Shown here one piece after another: positions 8,736-17,294 of a stretch of DNA of 64,000 nucleotides. Source of the stretch: JANQNX01 sp965601665 (GTDB lineage Bacteria > Pseudomonadota > Gammaproteobacteria > Eutrophobiales > Eutrophobiaceae); assembly GCA_965601665.1 (NCBI GenBank), contig OZ271833.1, positions 1,302,001 to 1,366,000 on the forward strand, read 5' to 3'. Position 1 is the first letter of the stretch. Every line of letters begins with the position of its first letter. The notes under the pieces were generated by a model. That model searched no databases. It saw only the letters and a list, made by a program, of their open reading frames with translations, and was not told the DNA's origin. The position numbers were made by a program, and so were the translations under genes.

Positions 8736-9747
8736 TGCTTTGCTCCTGTATAAAACTGATAGCAGTCGAATTACTTTCATGCCTTATCATTTCAACTACC
8801 TTTAGCGCCCGGTTACCTCGTGACTGACCGAATTGCCCCCGAAACACAGGGATGCCATCGACATCAGCTACTACCGACTCGGGAAAATCTATTGGAATCA
8901 CATCACCGGCCTTGAGTTGTTTTAACTCACGCAATGAGATATCTGTTTCAGTTAGCGTGCTGGATATCTCAAGGTTTGCTTTCTTTATTTCCTCACGCAG
9001 GGAATTAATCCAGCGCTGGTCATAGTCTGAACTGTCACTTTGCACACCAGCATCGAGTTGCTCACGTAACGGTTCAATCATTGAGTAAGGTAAAGTGAGG
9101 TGCAGATCGCCACCACCGTTGTCCAGTTCCACGTGTATGGTTGAAACAACCACAACCTCGCTGGGCGTCACGATATTGGCAAAATGCGGGTTTACTTCTG
9201 AACCTGCGTGCTCAAAGGTCAGGTCTATAATAGGCGCCCAGGCTTCTTTCAAATCTTCGAAAATCTTGTAAAGAACCGTGGTGACGACCTGCATTTCAGT
9301 ATTGGTAAAGTCACGCCCTTCAATCTTGGTATGAAAACGGCCATCACCACCAAAAAATGAATCCACTATTGAATATACCAGCTTGGGATTCATGACAAAC
9401 AAAGCTGTGCCACGTAATGGTCGAATTTTTACAAGATTCAGGTTGGACGGCATAAACAGACTATGGATGTATTCCCCAAACTTGGTCATCTGAACACCAT
9501 CTACCGAGATTGATGGTGAACGGCGCAGGAAGTTAAACAGTGTTATTCGGAAGTTTCTCGCAAACCTTTCATTAATCATTTCCAGTGTCGGCATACGACC
9601 ACGAACAATCCGATCCTGGCTTGAAAAGTCATAAAGTTTTGTAGATGCATCATCAACGAGTTCTTCGCCCTCGGTGTCGACATCACCACTATCGACGCCC
9701 GTTAAGAGTGCATCAATCTCATCTTGTGAAAGAATATCTTCGGCCAT
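8728..9747 (-). CDS. fliM: FliM, flagellar motor switch protein
   Basis: Switch-complex protein that binds phospho-CheY. The N terminus EDILSQDEIDALL is the conserved CheY-P docking peptide. A central CheC-like domain includes the GGDGRFH segment (FFGGDGRFHTKIEGRDFT), followed by the C-terminal SpoA domain (about 255-325). At 339 residues it is typical. It lies 25 nt after fliL in the fliLMNOPQR order. A CheY gene is expected downstream of fliA, beyond the window. Confidence 0.97.
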   Translation of the reverse strand: MAEDILSQDEIDALLTGVDSGDVDTEGEELVDDASTKLYDFSSQDRIVRGRMPTLEMINERFARNFRITLFNFLRRSPSISVDGVQMTKFGEYIHSLFMPSNLNLVKIRPLRGTALFVMNPKLVYSIVDSFFGGDGRFHTKIEGRDFTNTEMQVVTTVLYKIFEDLKEAWAPIIDLTFEHAGSEVNPHFANIVTPSEVVVVSTIHVELDNGGGDLHLTLPYSMIEPLREQLDAGVQSDSSDYDQRWINSLREEIKKANLEISSTLTETDISLRELKQLKAGDVIPIDFPESVVADVDGIPVFRGQFGQSRGNRALKVVEMIRHESNSTAISFIQEQSND

Positions 9748-9772
9748 GTTCTTCGTTGCTTAATAAGTTTAT

Positions 9773-10324
9773 TTATTGCATTACAAAACTGGTAAAGAAC
9801 ACATTCTCAACGCCTTCCTTACCAGTTTCAGCTTCCAGTATTTTTTGAATTTCCTTTAACACCTGTTTACGCAACCCGGCCTTACCTTCCATGCTATTTA
9901 GCTCTTCATAGGTCTTGCTGCTGAGTAACAACACCAGGTTGTTGCGAACCTGCGGTAAGTGCTTGGTGATGTCTTCCTTGACGCGTGAATCGCGCGTTAA
10001 TCCTTCAATACTCACCTGGAGAAACCTGGCCCTGCTGGCTCCTGAGAAGTTAACGATAAAAGGTGGATCAAGTGAGAAATAATAGGCCTCACCTGCTGCC
10101 CCGGTGGTATCTTCGGTTCCGCTACCACCATTTGCTGCAGTAGCAGTAGCATTTGCATTTGCATTTACAGCTGCTTCGGCGTCACCATTTCCCAGCATGA
10201 AGTAGGCACCAGCACCGGCTCCACCTAACACAAGAACAGCGACGGCAATGATCAACAATAGTGGCTTTTTCTTCTTTTCTGATTGTTCCTCGTTAACGTC
10301 TTCCAGATCATCCTCTTCGGCCAT
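9773..10324 (-). CDS. fliL: FliL, basal body-associated stator helper
   Basis: Single-pass inner-membrane protein that surrounds stator units and supports motor torque. An acidic cytoplasmic start (MAEEDDLEDVNEE) is followed by a KKKK stretch, one membrane helix (about 22-43), an Ala/Asn/Thr-rich linker and the periplasmic FliL domain with SLDPPFIVNFSG. Start chosen at ATG 10324 because GGAG lies 6 nt upstream. A longer reading from 10378 would begin upstream of the predicted transcription start. First gene of the fliL-to-fliA run, led by the sigma-54 motif at 10371-10385. Confidence 0.95.
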   Translation of the reverse strand: MAEEDDLEDVNEEQSEKKKKPLLLIIAVAVLVLGGAGAGAYFMLGNGDAEAAVNANANATATAANGGSGTEDTTGAAGEAYYFSLDPPFIVNFSGASRARFLQVSIEGLTRDSRVKEDITKHLPQVRNNLVLLLSSKTYEELNSMEGKAGLRKQVLKEIQKILEAETGKEGVENVFFTSFVMQ

Positions 10325-10370
10325 TTTTATCTCCATGTTTGAACAAATAAACTGTATGGATGTAGATTTA

Positions 10371-10385
10371 GCAAGCACTATGCCA
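10371..10385 (-). promoter_or_regulatory. Sigma-54 promoter of the fliL operon
   Basis: The minus strand reads TGGCATAGTGCTTGC. GG and GC are 10 nt apart, matching the -24/-12 consensus TGGCACG-N4-TTGC at most positions. The predicted start is near 10359, giving a leader of about 35 nt before fliL. It shares 14 identical bases (ACTGATGGCATAGT) with the fleS promoter. FleQ-dependent sigma-54 control of this operon is established in Pseudomonas and Vibrio. Confidence 0.8.
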
Positions 10386-10436
10386 TCAGTATTTATTCAA
10401 TTATTTCAATAAGTTATTTTTTAGTGGCGAGTTACA

Positions 10437-10452
10437 TGTCAATCCTTTGACA
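10437..10452. promoter_or_regulatory. FleQ-box-like inverted repeat upstream of fliL
   Basis: Perfect inverted repeat TGTCAA-TCCT-TTGACA. The core GTCAA-N4-TTGAC agrees with the published FleQ binding consensus as I recall it (GTCAnTAAATTGAC). It lies about 52 bp upstream of the -24 element, a reasonable enhancer position for a sigma-54 activator. FleQ itself is encoded at 19968-21422. Confidence 0.6.
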
Positions 10453-10534
10453 GCTACCGGAAATTGACACGCAGTCGTCTTGCAGCAGTGCAAGGCACCC
10501 ATGCAGATAAGGTTTATTTATTACTCAGGAAAGT

Positions 10535-11707
10535 CTAAACGTAGTGATCAACCAGACCGTCATTGACAACATACGCTGTCACATCAGCATCCTCGTTTTC
10601 ATTCGATACATCCGCTTTGACATCATCGGAAAAGGCACGCATAGCCAGAGGAGCATCAGGCTGTTGATCGCGCTGCTGCGATGACTGCTGCGATACGTTA
10701 GCATCTGCTAATTGCAAACCGCTTTGTGCAAACATTTCGCGCAGTCGCGGGAAGGCTTCCTCGATGGCTTCCCTGACAGCGGCGTGATTAGAGACAAAAT
10801 GCACACTTGCCTGGTCATGGTTCAGGTTCAGCTTCACCTCAATGGGTCCTAACTCTGGTGGATTAAGAATAATACTGGCTGCCTGCACTTTATTATTGAC
10901 CATAAACATCAGGCGCTCACCGACGGCCTGACCCCATTGTGCCTGTCCAACTGGCGTTTCTACTCTGGGTAACTGCACAAATGCCTGTTGCGACGAACTT
11001 GTTTGAACCGCGTTAGCGGAAAAGACGTTGGTTGCCGGATTGAGTTTATCTACTGAAGTAAGCTGCTCAATTACCCTGGTCTGTTGAACATCACGTAGCA
11101 GTGATTCACCTTGCAAGCCTTGTTCAGCATCTCCGGCAACCAGTTTTAACAGCGACAGTTGCCGCATAAAATCCGTATCAACTGTATCGTAATCGATGGG
11201 TTCCCTTTGCGCGCTTATTTTTTCAACGGTTTGTCGCGGCAGTAATTGATCAAACTGTTCCCTTTTAGGAAGTAATTTGACAGATAGTTCACTGGTTTCT
11301 TCGGGATTGTCCAGCTGACCATCATTCAGGGTAGCTGTACTGAGCAATTGTCCCTTATTGTCACCTGGCAACATCCCTGTCACCGGTACCATGCTGTTCG
11401 TTTGCGTTAATGCGCGACTCATTACATCGATAATGGGTGCGGGTAACGCCAATACCTCCTGTGGCGACAATTCCAATCGCTCACCCAGTTGCTCAATGAC
11501 ATCCGGGTTAAATTCAATGCCGGTGACATTGCCAACAGGCAAATCTTTGCCACCTGTTACCGCCAATTGTTGCCACAGCGTGGCAAATTCTGCCGGGAAT
11601 GAACTATCTTCGATAGTCAGGCTGCCACTCTGCGAGAGACCACCTAAGTTATTGTTATTAAATAACTTGTTTCCAGTCAGCAACACACTTGTCAGAAATG
11701 AATTCAC
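10535..11707 (-). CDS. fliK: FliK, hook-length control protein
   Basis: Secreted molecular ruler that ends hook growth and triggers the FlhB switch. It has 390 residues. The N-terminal two thirds are low-complexity and poorly conserved, rich in Q, L and T. The C-terminal FliK domain (about 265-350) carries the diagnostic LNPPELGPIEVKL followed by a helix-rich stretch, then an acidic tail. It lies 60 nt after fliJ and is probably the last gene of the fleS-fleR-fliEFGHIJK run. The 156-bp gap beyond it holds the fliL promoter region and a weak 6-bp hairpin at 10479-10494 without a T-tract. Confidence 0.93.
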   Translation of the reverse strand: MNSFLTSVLLTGNKLFNNNNLGGLSQSGSLTIEDSSFPAEFATLWQQLAVTGGKDLPVGNVTGIEFNPDVIEQLGERLELSPQEVLALPAPIIDVMSRALTQTNSMVPVTGMLPGDNKGQLLSTATLNDGQLDNPEETSELSVKLLPKREQFDQLLPRQTVEKISAQREPIDYDTVDTDFMRQLSLLKLVAGDAEQGLQGESLLRDVQQTRVIEQLTSVDKLNPATNVFSANAVQTSSSQQAFVQLPRVETPVGQAQWGQAVGERLMFMVNNKVQAASIILNPPELGPIEVKLNLNHDQASVHFVSNHAAVREAIEEAFPRLREMFAQSGLQLADANVSQQSSQQRDQQPDAPLAMRAFSDDVKADVSNENEDADVTAYVVNDGLVDHYV

Positions 11708-11767
11708 GTTTATTTCCCTGTTGAATTACCTTGTACAGGGACAAAATTGCAATGGCTGTGCCAGTTT

Positions 11768-12202
11768 TCAGGGTCGGGTAGCGCGATTGGTCGCAAGTTC
11801 ATCAAGTGCATGCTGACTGCGTAAATCCTGCAGCATTTGCTCAGCACTCGCGCAACGATCATAGATATTCTGCATGGTATCCAACTGCTGCTTTTGCTGT
11901 ATCCAGTTTTGTCTTTCCTGTTCATTCATCTGTTCCTGAACATGAAGTTGCTGTTGCAACATTTTGATGCCCTGGTCCAGCTGCAAAATAAATGCCTGTT
12001 GATCTCGCATAGTCTGTATCGATAGTCTGGTTTTTACATTGGAAAACAATTGGCAGTATTCTTCCCTGTAATCCAGTAATTGCTGAATACGCTGTCTGAT
12101 ATTCTGTAGCGTAAGCTGACTGGTAGCAAAACTCCTGGCCGCATGTCGCTCACCATGGTTTCTTAATTTAACTATCGTTTTCAAGCGACGCGAACGTGTC
12201 AT
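11768..12202 (-). CDS. fliJ: FliJ, export ATPase stalk protein
   Basis: Coiled-coil stalk that rotates within the FliI hexamer and escorts export chaperones. It has 144 residues, almost entirely heptad-like helix rich in Q, L and R (for example ILQLDQGIKMLQQQLHVQEQ), with a basic N terminus. The ATG overlaps the fliI stop (ATGA). Identification rests on position and coiled-coil character, because FliJ sequences are poorly conserved. Confidence 0.88.
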   Translation of the reverse strand: MTRSRRLKTIVKLRNHGERHAARSFATSQLTLQNIRQRIQQLLDYREEYCQLFSNVKTRLSIQTMRDQQAFILQLDQGIKMLQQQLHVQEQMNEQERQNWIQQKQQLDTMQNIYDRCASAEQMLQDLRSQHALDELATNRATRP

Positions 12203-13590
12203 TGTTGAAGCTGCTCCAACTGGGTTTCAGCCTGGCTGGACTGACAGCTTTCTACCAACTGTGCTAATTGCGCCAGCGATTGCTGGTAAGATACTTTTTC
12301 ATTCATACCCTGTGTTACAAAATTCTGGAATTCGGTTTGTAACTGTATTGCAAGATCGAGTTGAGGATCGGTACCGGGCTGGTAAGCGCCGACACTGATT
12401 AGATCCTTGTTCTGATTGTAGATAGAATTTAACTGGCGCAAAGCCAGGGTTTGTTGTTGGTGCGTATTGTTGGTGATCATATTCATTGCACGACTGATAG
12501 ATAATTCGATATTAATCGCCGGATAAATACCGGACTCTGCAATCTGCTTTGATAAAACAATATGTCCATCAAGAATCGCTCTTGCAGAGTCAGCAATAGG
12601 ATCATTGTCTGCATCTACCTCTGTCAAGACAGCATAGATAGCCGTTATAGAGCCCCCGTTCTCTGATCCATTGCCGGCACGTTCCACAATTTGCGGCAAG
12701 CGCGTAAATACTGAAGGTGGATAACCACGCGTAGCAGGTGGTTCACCAATAGTCAGGGCAATTTCACGTTGAGCCTGAGCGAACCGGGTCAGGGAATCCA
12801 TTAATAACAAAACGTGCTTGCCCTGATCACGAAAATATTCGGCAATACTGGTAGCCAGCAATGCACCGTGTAATCGCATCAAGGGTGGATCATCGGCCGG
12901 ACTGGCTATCACAACCGAACGTTTTAACCCGGCTTCACCCAGGCTATGTTCAATGAATTCCTTTACTTCTCGACCACGTTCACCAATCAAACCAACAATG
13001 ATGACATCGGCTTCAGTAAATCGCGCCATCATTCCTAACAACACACTTTTTCCCACACCGCTACTTGCAAATAACCCCATACGCTGACCGCGTCCGATCG
13101 TAAAAAAACTGTTGATGGTACGAATACCGACATCCAGCGGTTTGGAAATCTTTGCACGTTGCAGCGGGTTTATTGGTCTGCCCGTTAACGGAACCTTCTC
13201 TTTAGACTTAATCGCAGGCTTGCCATCAAGGGGTTTACCCGCACCATTAAAAATACGTCCCAGCATTTCAGGGCCGACTGGAATATCACCTGTTTTTCCG
13301 GTAGGAATGACACGCGCGTTTGGCGAAAGACCCTGTGGTATGCCCGTTGGCATCAGGTAAAGATTGTCACCGGAAAAACCAACTACCTCGGCATCAATAT
13401 AGGAATCGGGGGAGTTTGCTAATCGGCAATAATCACCGATAGCGGCACGACAACCAGTTGCTTCAAGTGTCAGTCCCACCATCCTTGTCAATTGGCCCTG
13501 CACCTGTAACGATGCCGGTTGCTTGTTACTATCAACTAACGCCCGTATGCGCTGGTTCCAGATAGCACGACGATCAGCTAATGGGTTCAT
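12199..13590 (-). CDS. fliI: FliI, flagellar export ATPase
   Basis: F1-beta-like hexameric ATPase that energises substrate unfolding at the export gate. Walker A is ASSGVGKS at residues 175-182, with a Walker B region LLLMDSLTR near 261-269 and the type III ATPase segment GREVKEFIEHSLG. At 463 residues it is normal. The start overlaps fliH by 17 nt, matching the FliH2-FliI complex. The stop overlaps fliJ. Confidence 0.97.
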   Translation of the reverse strand: MNPLADRRAIWNQRIRALVDSNKQPASLQVQGQLTRMVGLTLEATGCRAAIGDYCRLANSPDSYIDAEVVGFSGDNLYLMPTGIPQGLSPNARVIPTGKTGDIPVGPEMLGRIFNGAGKPLDGKPAIKSKEKVPLTGRPINPLQRAKISKPLDVGIRTINSFFTIGRGQRMGLFASSGVGKSVLLGMMARFTEADVIIVGLIGERGREVKEFIEHSLGEAGLKRSVVIASPADDPPLMRLHGALLATSIAEYFRDQGKHVLLLMDSLTRFAQAQREIALTIGEPPATRGYPPSVFTRLPQIVERAGNGSENGGSITAIYAVLTEVDADNDPIADSARAILDGHIVLSKQIAESGIYPAINIELSISRAMNMITNNTHQQQTLALRQLNSIYNQNKDLISVGAYQPGTDPQLDLAIQLQTEFQNFVTQGMNEKVSYQQSLAQLAQLVESCQSSQAETQLEQLQQ

Positions 13591-14248
13591 CTTCCTGGCG
13601 GCGGTTGTCGCCGAGCATATTCACGGCTATAGCCGCAAGTCTGGCTTCAATTGTTGCATCAATATAGGAAGATTCGGTTTGTATCTTACAATCACCGCGA
13701 GACAATAGCCGATCTTCTTCAAGACGCCACCCATTTTCATTATCGCTAATTGATAATGCACCACGAACCAGTTGCATATCATCTGGATGCAGGTAAATGG
13801 TCGGGTTACGTGCAGATACTGGCAAGGCACCAACAGCTTGCCGAACCACCGCAACGATTTCTCCTGGCTCGGCCTTAATTTCACGCCTTACAAGTTGTTT
13901 TGCGATGGCAAGTGTGAGTTCAGCAAGATTATTTTCAATCTCATCGTCAAGCTGTTCCAGGGGTTTATCCAGGGCCGCACATAACATGCGCAGGCTTTGT
14001 AATGATTGTGCCAGTTCTGACTCCGCCTTACCCTTCCCTTCCAGGTAGCCCTGCTGAAAACCTTCCTTTCTGCCCTGTTCAAACGCCTCATCATAGGCGT
14101 CTTTTTGGACCATCTGTACCTGGTTAGCCGTTAGTGGTTTTATACCGCCTTCTGACTCGGAAGCAATTCGCCCCTGCACAAGAGGCTCTTGCCACTCCAT
14201 GTATTGCGCGGCCTCGCTATCGGTAATGATTCTTCTGATATTACTCAT
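13574..14248 (-). CDS. fliH: FliH, negative regulator/stator of FliI
   Basis: Peripheral stalk protein that holds FliI to the C-ring. It has 224 residues. The centre carries the GxxxG-like helical repeat typical of FliH (FEQGRKEGFQQGYLEGKGKA, about 55-74), followed by the C-terminal FliI-binding domain with REIKAEPGEIVAVVRQAV. It lies 22 nt after fliG and overlaps fliI by 17 nt. Confidence 0.94.
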   Translation of the reverse strand: MSNIRRIITDSEAAQYMEWQEPLVQGRIASESEGGIKPLTANQVQMVQKDAYDEAFEQGRKEGFQQGYLEGKGKAESELAQSLQSLRMLCAALDKPLEQLDDEIENNLAELTLAIAKQLVRREIKAEPGEIVAVVRQAVGALPVSARNPTIYLHPDDMQLVRGALSISDNENGWRLEEDRLLSRGDCKIQTESSYIDATIEARLAAIAVNMLGDNRRQEDEPIS

Positions 14249-14270
14249 GCAGTTATGTGAGCAGAGTTAG

Positions 14271-15287
14271 TTATACCATTTCTTCTTCGGCGCTACCGCC
14301 AAGTGATATCTGTCCTTCGTCCGCGAGGCGTCTTGCTATCGTCAGGATTTCTTTTTGCGCGGTCTCTACCTCGCTCAATTTCACTGGTCCTTTTGCCTCC
14401 AGATCATCTTTCAACATCTCGGCAGCGCGCTTGGACATGTTATTAAAGATCTTGTCTTTAAGATCATCGTTAGCAACTTTCATCGCAAGCAACAGGTTGT
14501 CCGTAGATACTTCACGTAAAATCACCTGCATGGAACGATCATCGACCGATGTCAGGTTATCGAATACAAACATCAGATCCTGAATTTCCTGGCCAAGGTC
14601 TTCATCGACTTCCTTGATTTTTTCCATAATGGCAGCTTCGTTACTGGACTCGATAAAGTTAAGTATGTCGGCCGCAGCCTTCGGCCCACCTATGCTGGAT
14701 GAATGGACGTTTTTACCGCCTTTTAATTGTCGTTCCAGCGTTTCATTCAATTCCCGCATCGCTGCCGGCTGTACACTTTCCAGCGTCGCAATACGTAATA
14801 AAAGGTCCGCCCTGACTTTTTCGGGAAACAAGCTAAGAATCTCGGCAGACATATCGCTTTCAAGATAGGAGAGAATAATCGCGATAATCTGGGGATGTTC
14901 GTTCTGTATCAGTTCCGCGACAGACTTCGGGTTCATCCACTTGAGCGCTTCCAGGCCCTGCGAATTTCCACCAATTAGAATTCGATCGATGACACTGGTC
15001 GCTTTTTCTTCGCCAAGTGCACTATGTAAAACGTTACGCACGTAATCATCCACACCCACGCCGAGGTTGGTCTGCTGATTGACGGTCTTCATGAATTCAC
15101 CAATGACATTATTGACCGTTTCCTTGGTCAAATCCTTAAGGGTAGTCATGGCGACACCAATACGCTGTACTTCTTTTGGCCCCATGTGTTTCATGACTTC
15201 GGCAGCCTGATCCTCGCCAATTGTCATTAGCAATACCGCCGCCTTTTGTACCGGGTCCAGTCCTGATGACTGTTTAGCAGTTGCCAT
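14271..15287 (-). CDS. fliG: FliG, motor switch and torque protein
   Basis: Rotor protein that contacts the stator. It has 338 residues, the usual length. The N-terminal FliF-binding domain (QKAAVLLMTIGEDQAAEVMK) is followed by the middle EHPQIIAIILSYL motif and the C-terminal torque domain with charged helix residues (DDRSMQVILREV, KDKIFNNMSKRAAEMLKDDL). The start overlaps the fliF stop (TAATG). Confidence 0.97.
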   Translation of the reverse strand: MATAKQSSGLDPVQKAAVLLMTIGEDQAAEVMKHMGPKEVQRIGVAMTTLKDLTKETVNNVIGEFMKTVNQQTNLGVGVDDYVRNVLHSALGEEKATSVIDRILIGGNSQGLEALKWMNPKSVAELIQNEHPQIIAIILSYLESDMSAEILSLFPEKVRADLLLRIATLESVQPAAMRELNETLERQLKGGKNVHSSSIGGPKAAADILNFIESSNEAAIMEKIKEVDEDLGQEIQDLMFVFDNLTSVDDRSMQVILREVSTDNLLLAMKVANDDLKDKIFNNMSKRAAEMLKDDLEAKGPVKLSEVETAQKEILTIARRLADEGQISLGGSAEEEMV

Positions 15288-16921
15288 TAATCTTCACCCA
15301 CCCAGTTACGTACTACTTGGGCAGCCAGTTTCGGATCGGACGTAACCATTTCCTTCACATTGGTGATGGATTTGTCATATTCCGGTGCGGCCTCCAGCGC
15401 CTTCATCTCCTGTGCCTGTTGTTGCGCTTGTTGTTCCTGCCCGGCGGGTAACTGCGCAGCATTGCCACCGGCGGCCAATGCACCCTGCGGCACCATCATT
15501 TCTTTTGACACAACATTCTTTAATGCCGGTCTTAACATCCCGAATACAATAAACAGGACCAGTAACCCGGCCATTACCTGCTTGGCAATATCCCATACCC
15601 ATGGTTCCTGCCATATTGGTGTTGGCGGCAATGGTTCTACTTCCTCAGGTTGACTAAACCTCGCGTTCATGACGTTAACCGTGTCACCGCGTAAAGTGTT
15701 GAATCCAATTGCTTCCTTAACCAGTTGTTCAAACTGATTAAGTTCTTCGGGTGAATGCTCAACCCAGACAACTTGTCCTTGATCACTTACTGTTTTTTTA
15801 TGATTGACGACGACGGCGACAGACAATCGATTTAGCGTGCCTACGGATGAACGCGTATGACTGATTGTTTTATCAAGTTCATAGTTACGTGTTGTACGCT
15901 TGGCCATACTGCCCTGGGTTGAATTATTACCGGTCCTTGCCGCGTTATCGGCAACTATTTCAGGTGCCTCACCGTCAACCGCAGGCTGGTTAGACAGTGC
16001 TCCAGGTACACCACCGGTACTTGCCGTTGATCGCGAATCTTCCTCCAGGCGCTCACTGCGTATGGCGGGTGCATCCGGGTTAAACGATTCACGGGTTTGT
16101 TCCGAATGTGTAAAGTCCAGTTCAGCCGTTACCTGCGCCTTGACACCATCCTGACCGAGGATAGGCATCAGGATATTTTCAATCCGGCTCATGTAGGCAT
16201 TCTCAAGCTCCAGCGTGTACTGAAATTGGCTGGCTGTCATGGCTAGCTCAGCTGAACCGCCATTGGTCATCAGGCGACCATGTTGATCAACAATACTGAC
16301 ATTGTTGATATCAAGACTGGGGACACTGGCGGCGACAAGGTTGGATATGGCCGCAACCTGTCCGGCCTCAAGGCGATGACCAGGATACAAATCAAGCAAT
16401 ACTGAAGCACTGGATGCCTTGCGATTTCTCAGGAATACAGTCTCCTTTGGCAGTGCCAGATGGATCCTGGCTGATTTTACCGCGCTGACCCTGGCAATGG
16501 AGCGTGCCAGTTCATTTTCAAGGGCATGTTGATAACGTGCTTTTTCAATAAACTGGCTGGTGCCGAGTTTTTGTTCTTCATTCAGCATGCTGAAACCATA
16601 ACTTGCACTTTTTGGTAAACCATCGGCAGCAAGTTTCATACGGGCATCATGAACCATGCTGGACGGAACCATAATCGCACCGCTGGCGTGATCCAGTTTA
16701 AAATCAATACCCGCTTTCTGGAGTGCATCAACAACCTGCGATGCATCCTGGTCACTCATATTGCCATATAACAGGCTGTAATTTGGTGTTTGCGCCCAGA
16801 GCACTACATAAACACCTAGCGCCACGCTCGCAGCGATTGCAAACAGGAAACCGAGTTGCCTGAATAACATCGTTCGCTTGATATCGGGCGGGATAACTAC
16901 TGTTGCTGCTTCAGTTGCCAT
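15287..16921 (-). CDS. fliF: FliF, MS-ring protein
   Basis: Forms the inner-membrane MS-ring on which the motor and export gate are built. It has 544 residues, two membrane helices (about 18-40 and 445-465) and a large periplasmic region with the YscJ/FliF domain. Visible motifs include GLPKSASYGFSMLNEEQ and ARVSAVKSARIHLALPK. The cytoplasmic C terminus ends in WVGED, the FliG-binding end. It lies 23 nt after fliE. Confidence 0.97.
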   Translation of the reverse strand: MATEAATVVIPPDIKRTMLFRQLGFLFAIAASVALGVYVVLWAQTPNYSLLYGNMSDQDASQVVDALQKAGIDFKLDHASGAIMVPSSMVHDARMKLAADGLPKSASYGFSMLNEEQKLGTSQFIEKARYQHALENELARSIARVSAVKSARIHLALPKETVFLRNRKASSASVLLDLYPGHRLEAGQVAAISNLVAASVPSLDINNVSIVDQHGRLMTNGGSAELAMTASQFQYTLELENAYMSRIENILMPILGQDGVKAQVTAELDFTHSEQTRESFNPDAPAIRSERLEEDSRSTASTGGVPGALSNQPAVDGEAPEIVADNAARTGNNSTQGSMAKRTTRNYELDKTISHTRSSVGTLNRLSVAVVVNHKKTVSDQGQVVWVEHSPEELNQFEQLVKEAIGFNTLRGDTVNVMNARFSQPEEVEPLPPTPIWQEPWVWDIAKQVMAGLLVLFIVFGMLRPALKNVVSKEMMVPQGALAAGGNAAQLPAGQEQQAQQQAQEMKALEAAPEYDKSITNVKEMVTSDPKLAAQVVRNWVGED

Positions 16922-16944
16922 TATTATGTTCCATCAATCTTCGG

Positions 16945-17268
16945 TTAAACCTGCATATTCATAATTTCCTGGTAAGCGCTGACCAGTTTATTTCTAACCT
17001 GCGTCATTGCCTGAAAGGAAAGTGATGATTTCTGGGAAGCCAGCATAACGTCGACAATATCAACACTGCTGTTGCCCAGTTCAAATTGTTTTTGTAATTC
17101 ACCCGCTGCTTTCTGGGTTTCATTCACCTGGTTTACCGCATCTTTCAGAATGCTGGTAAAGTCCGGGCCATCAGTTGCGGCTGGTTTCGTCGTTTCCTGA
17201 ACGCTGCTAGCGCGGTCGGCCATCGCTCGCATTTGAATTAATAATGAATCCATGTTCACATCATTCAT
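16945..17268 (-). CDS. fliE: FliE, MS-ring/rod junction protein
   Basis: Joins the MS-ring to the proximal rod and is needed for export of later rod proteins. About 107 residues. The C-terminal half carries the FliE pattern LGNSSVDIVDVMLASQKSS followed by FQAMTQVRNKLVSAYQEIMNMQV. ATG at 17268 sits 7 nt from AGGAG and is preferred over the adjacent ATG at 17271 (4 nt). The gap from fleR is 26 nt, with no sigma-54 motif found, so fliE may be read from the fleS promoter. Confidence 0.94.
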   Translation of the reverse strand: MNDVNMDSLLIQMRAMADRASSVQETTKPAATDGPDFTSILKDAVNQVNETQKAAGELQKQFELGNSSVDIVDVMLASQKSSLSFQAMTQVRNKLVSAYQEIMNMQV

Positions 17269-17294
17269 CATTCATCTCCTTTAACCTGATCCAG

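Noticed and set aside
10479..10494. Hairpin between fliK and fliL as a terminator
   Set aside because: Only a 6-bp stem (CTTGCA/TGCAAG) and no T-run on the minus strand. Not enough to call a terminator.
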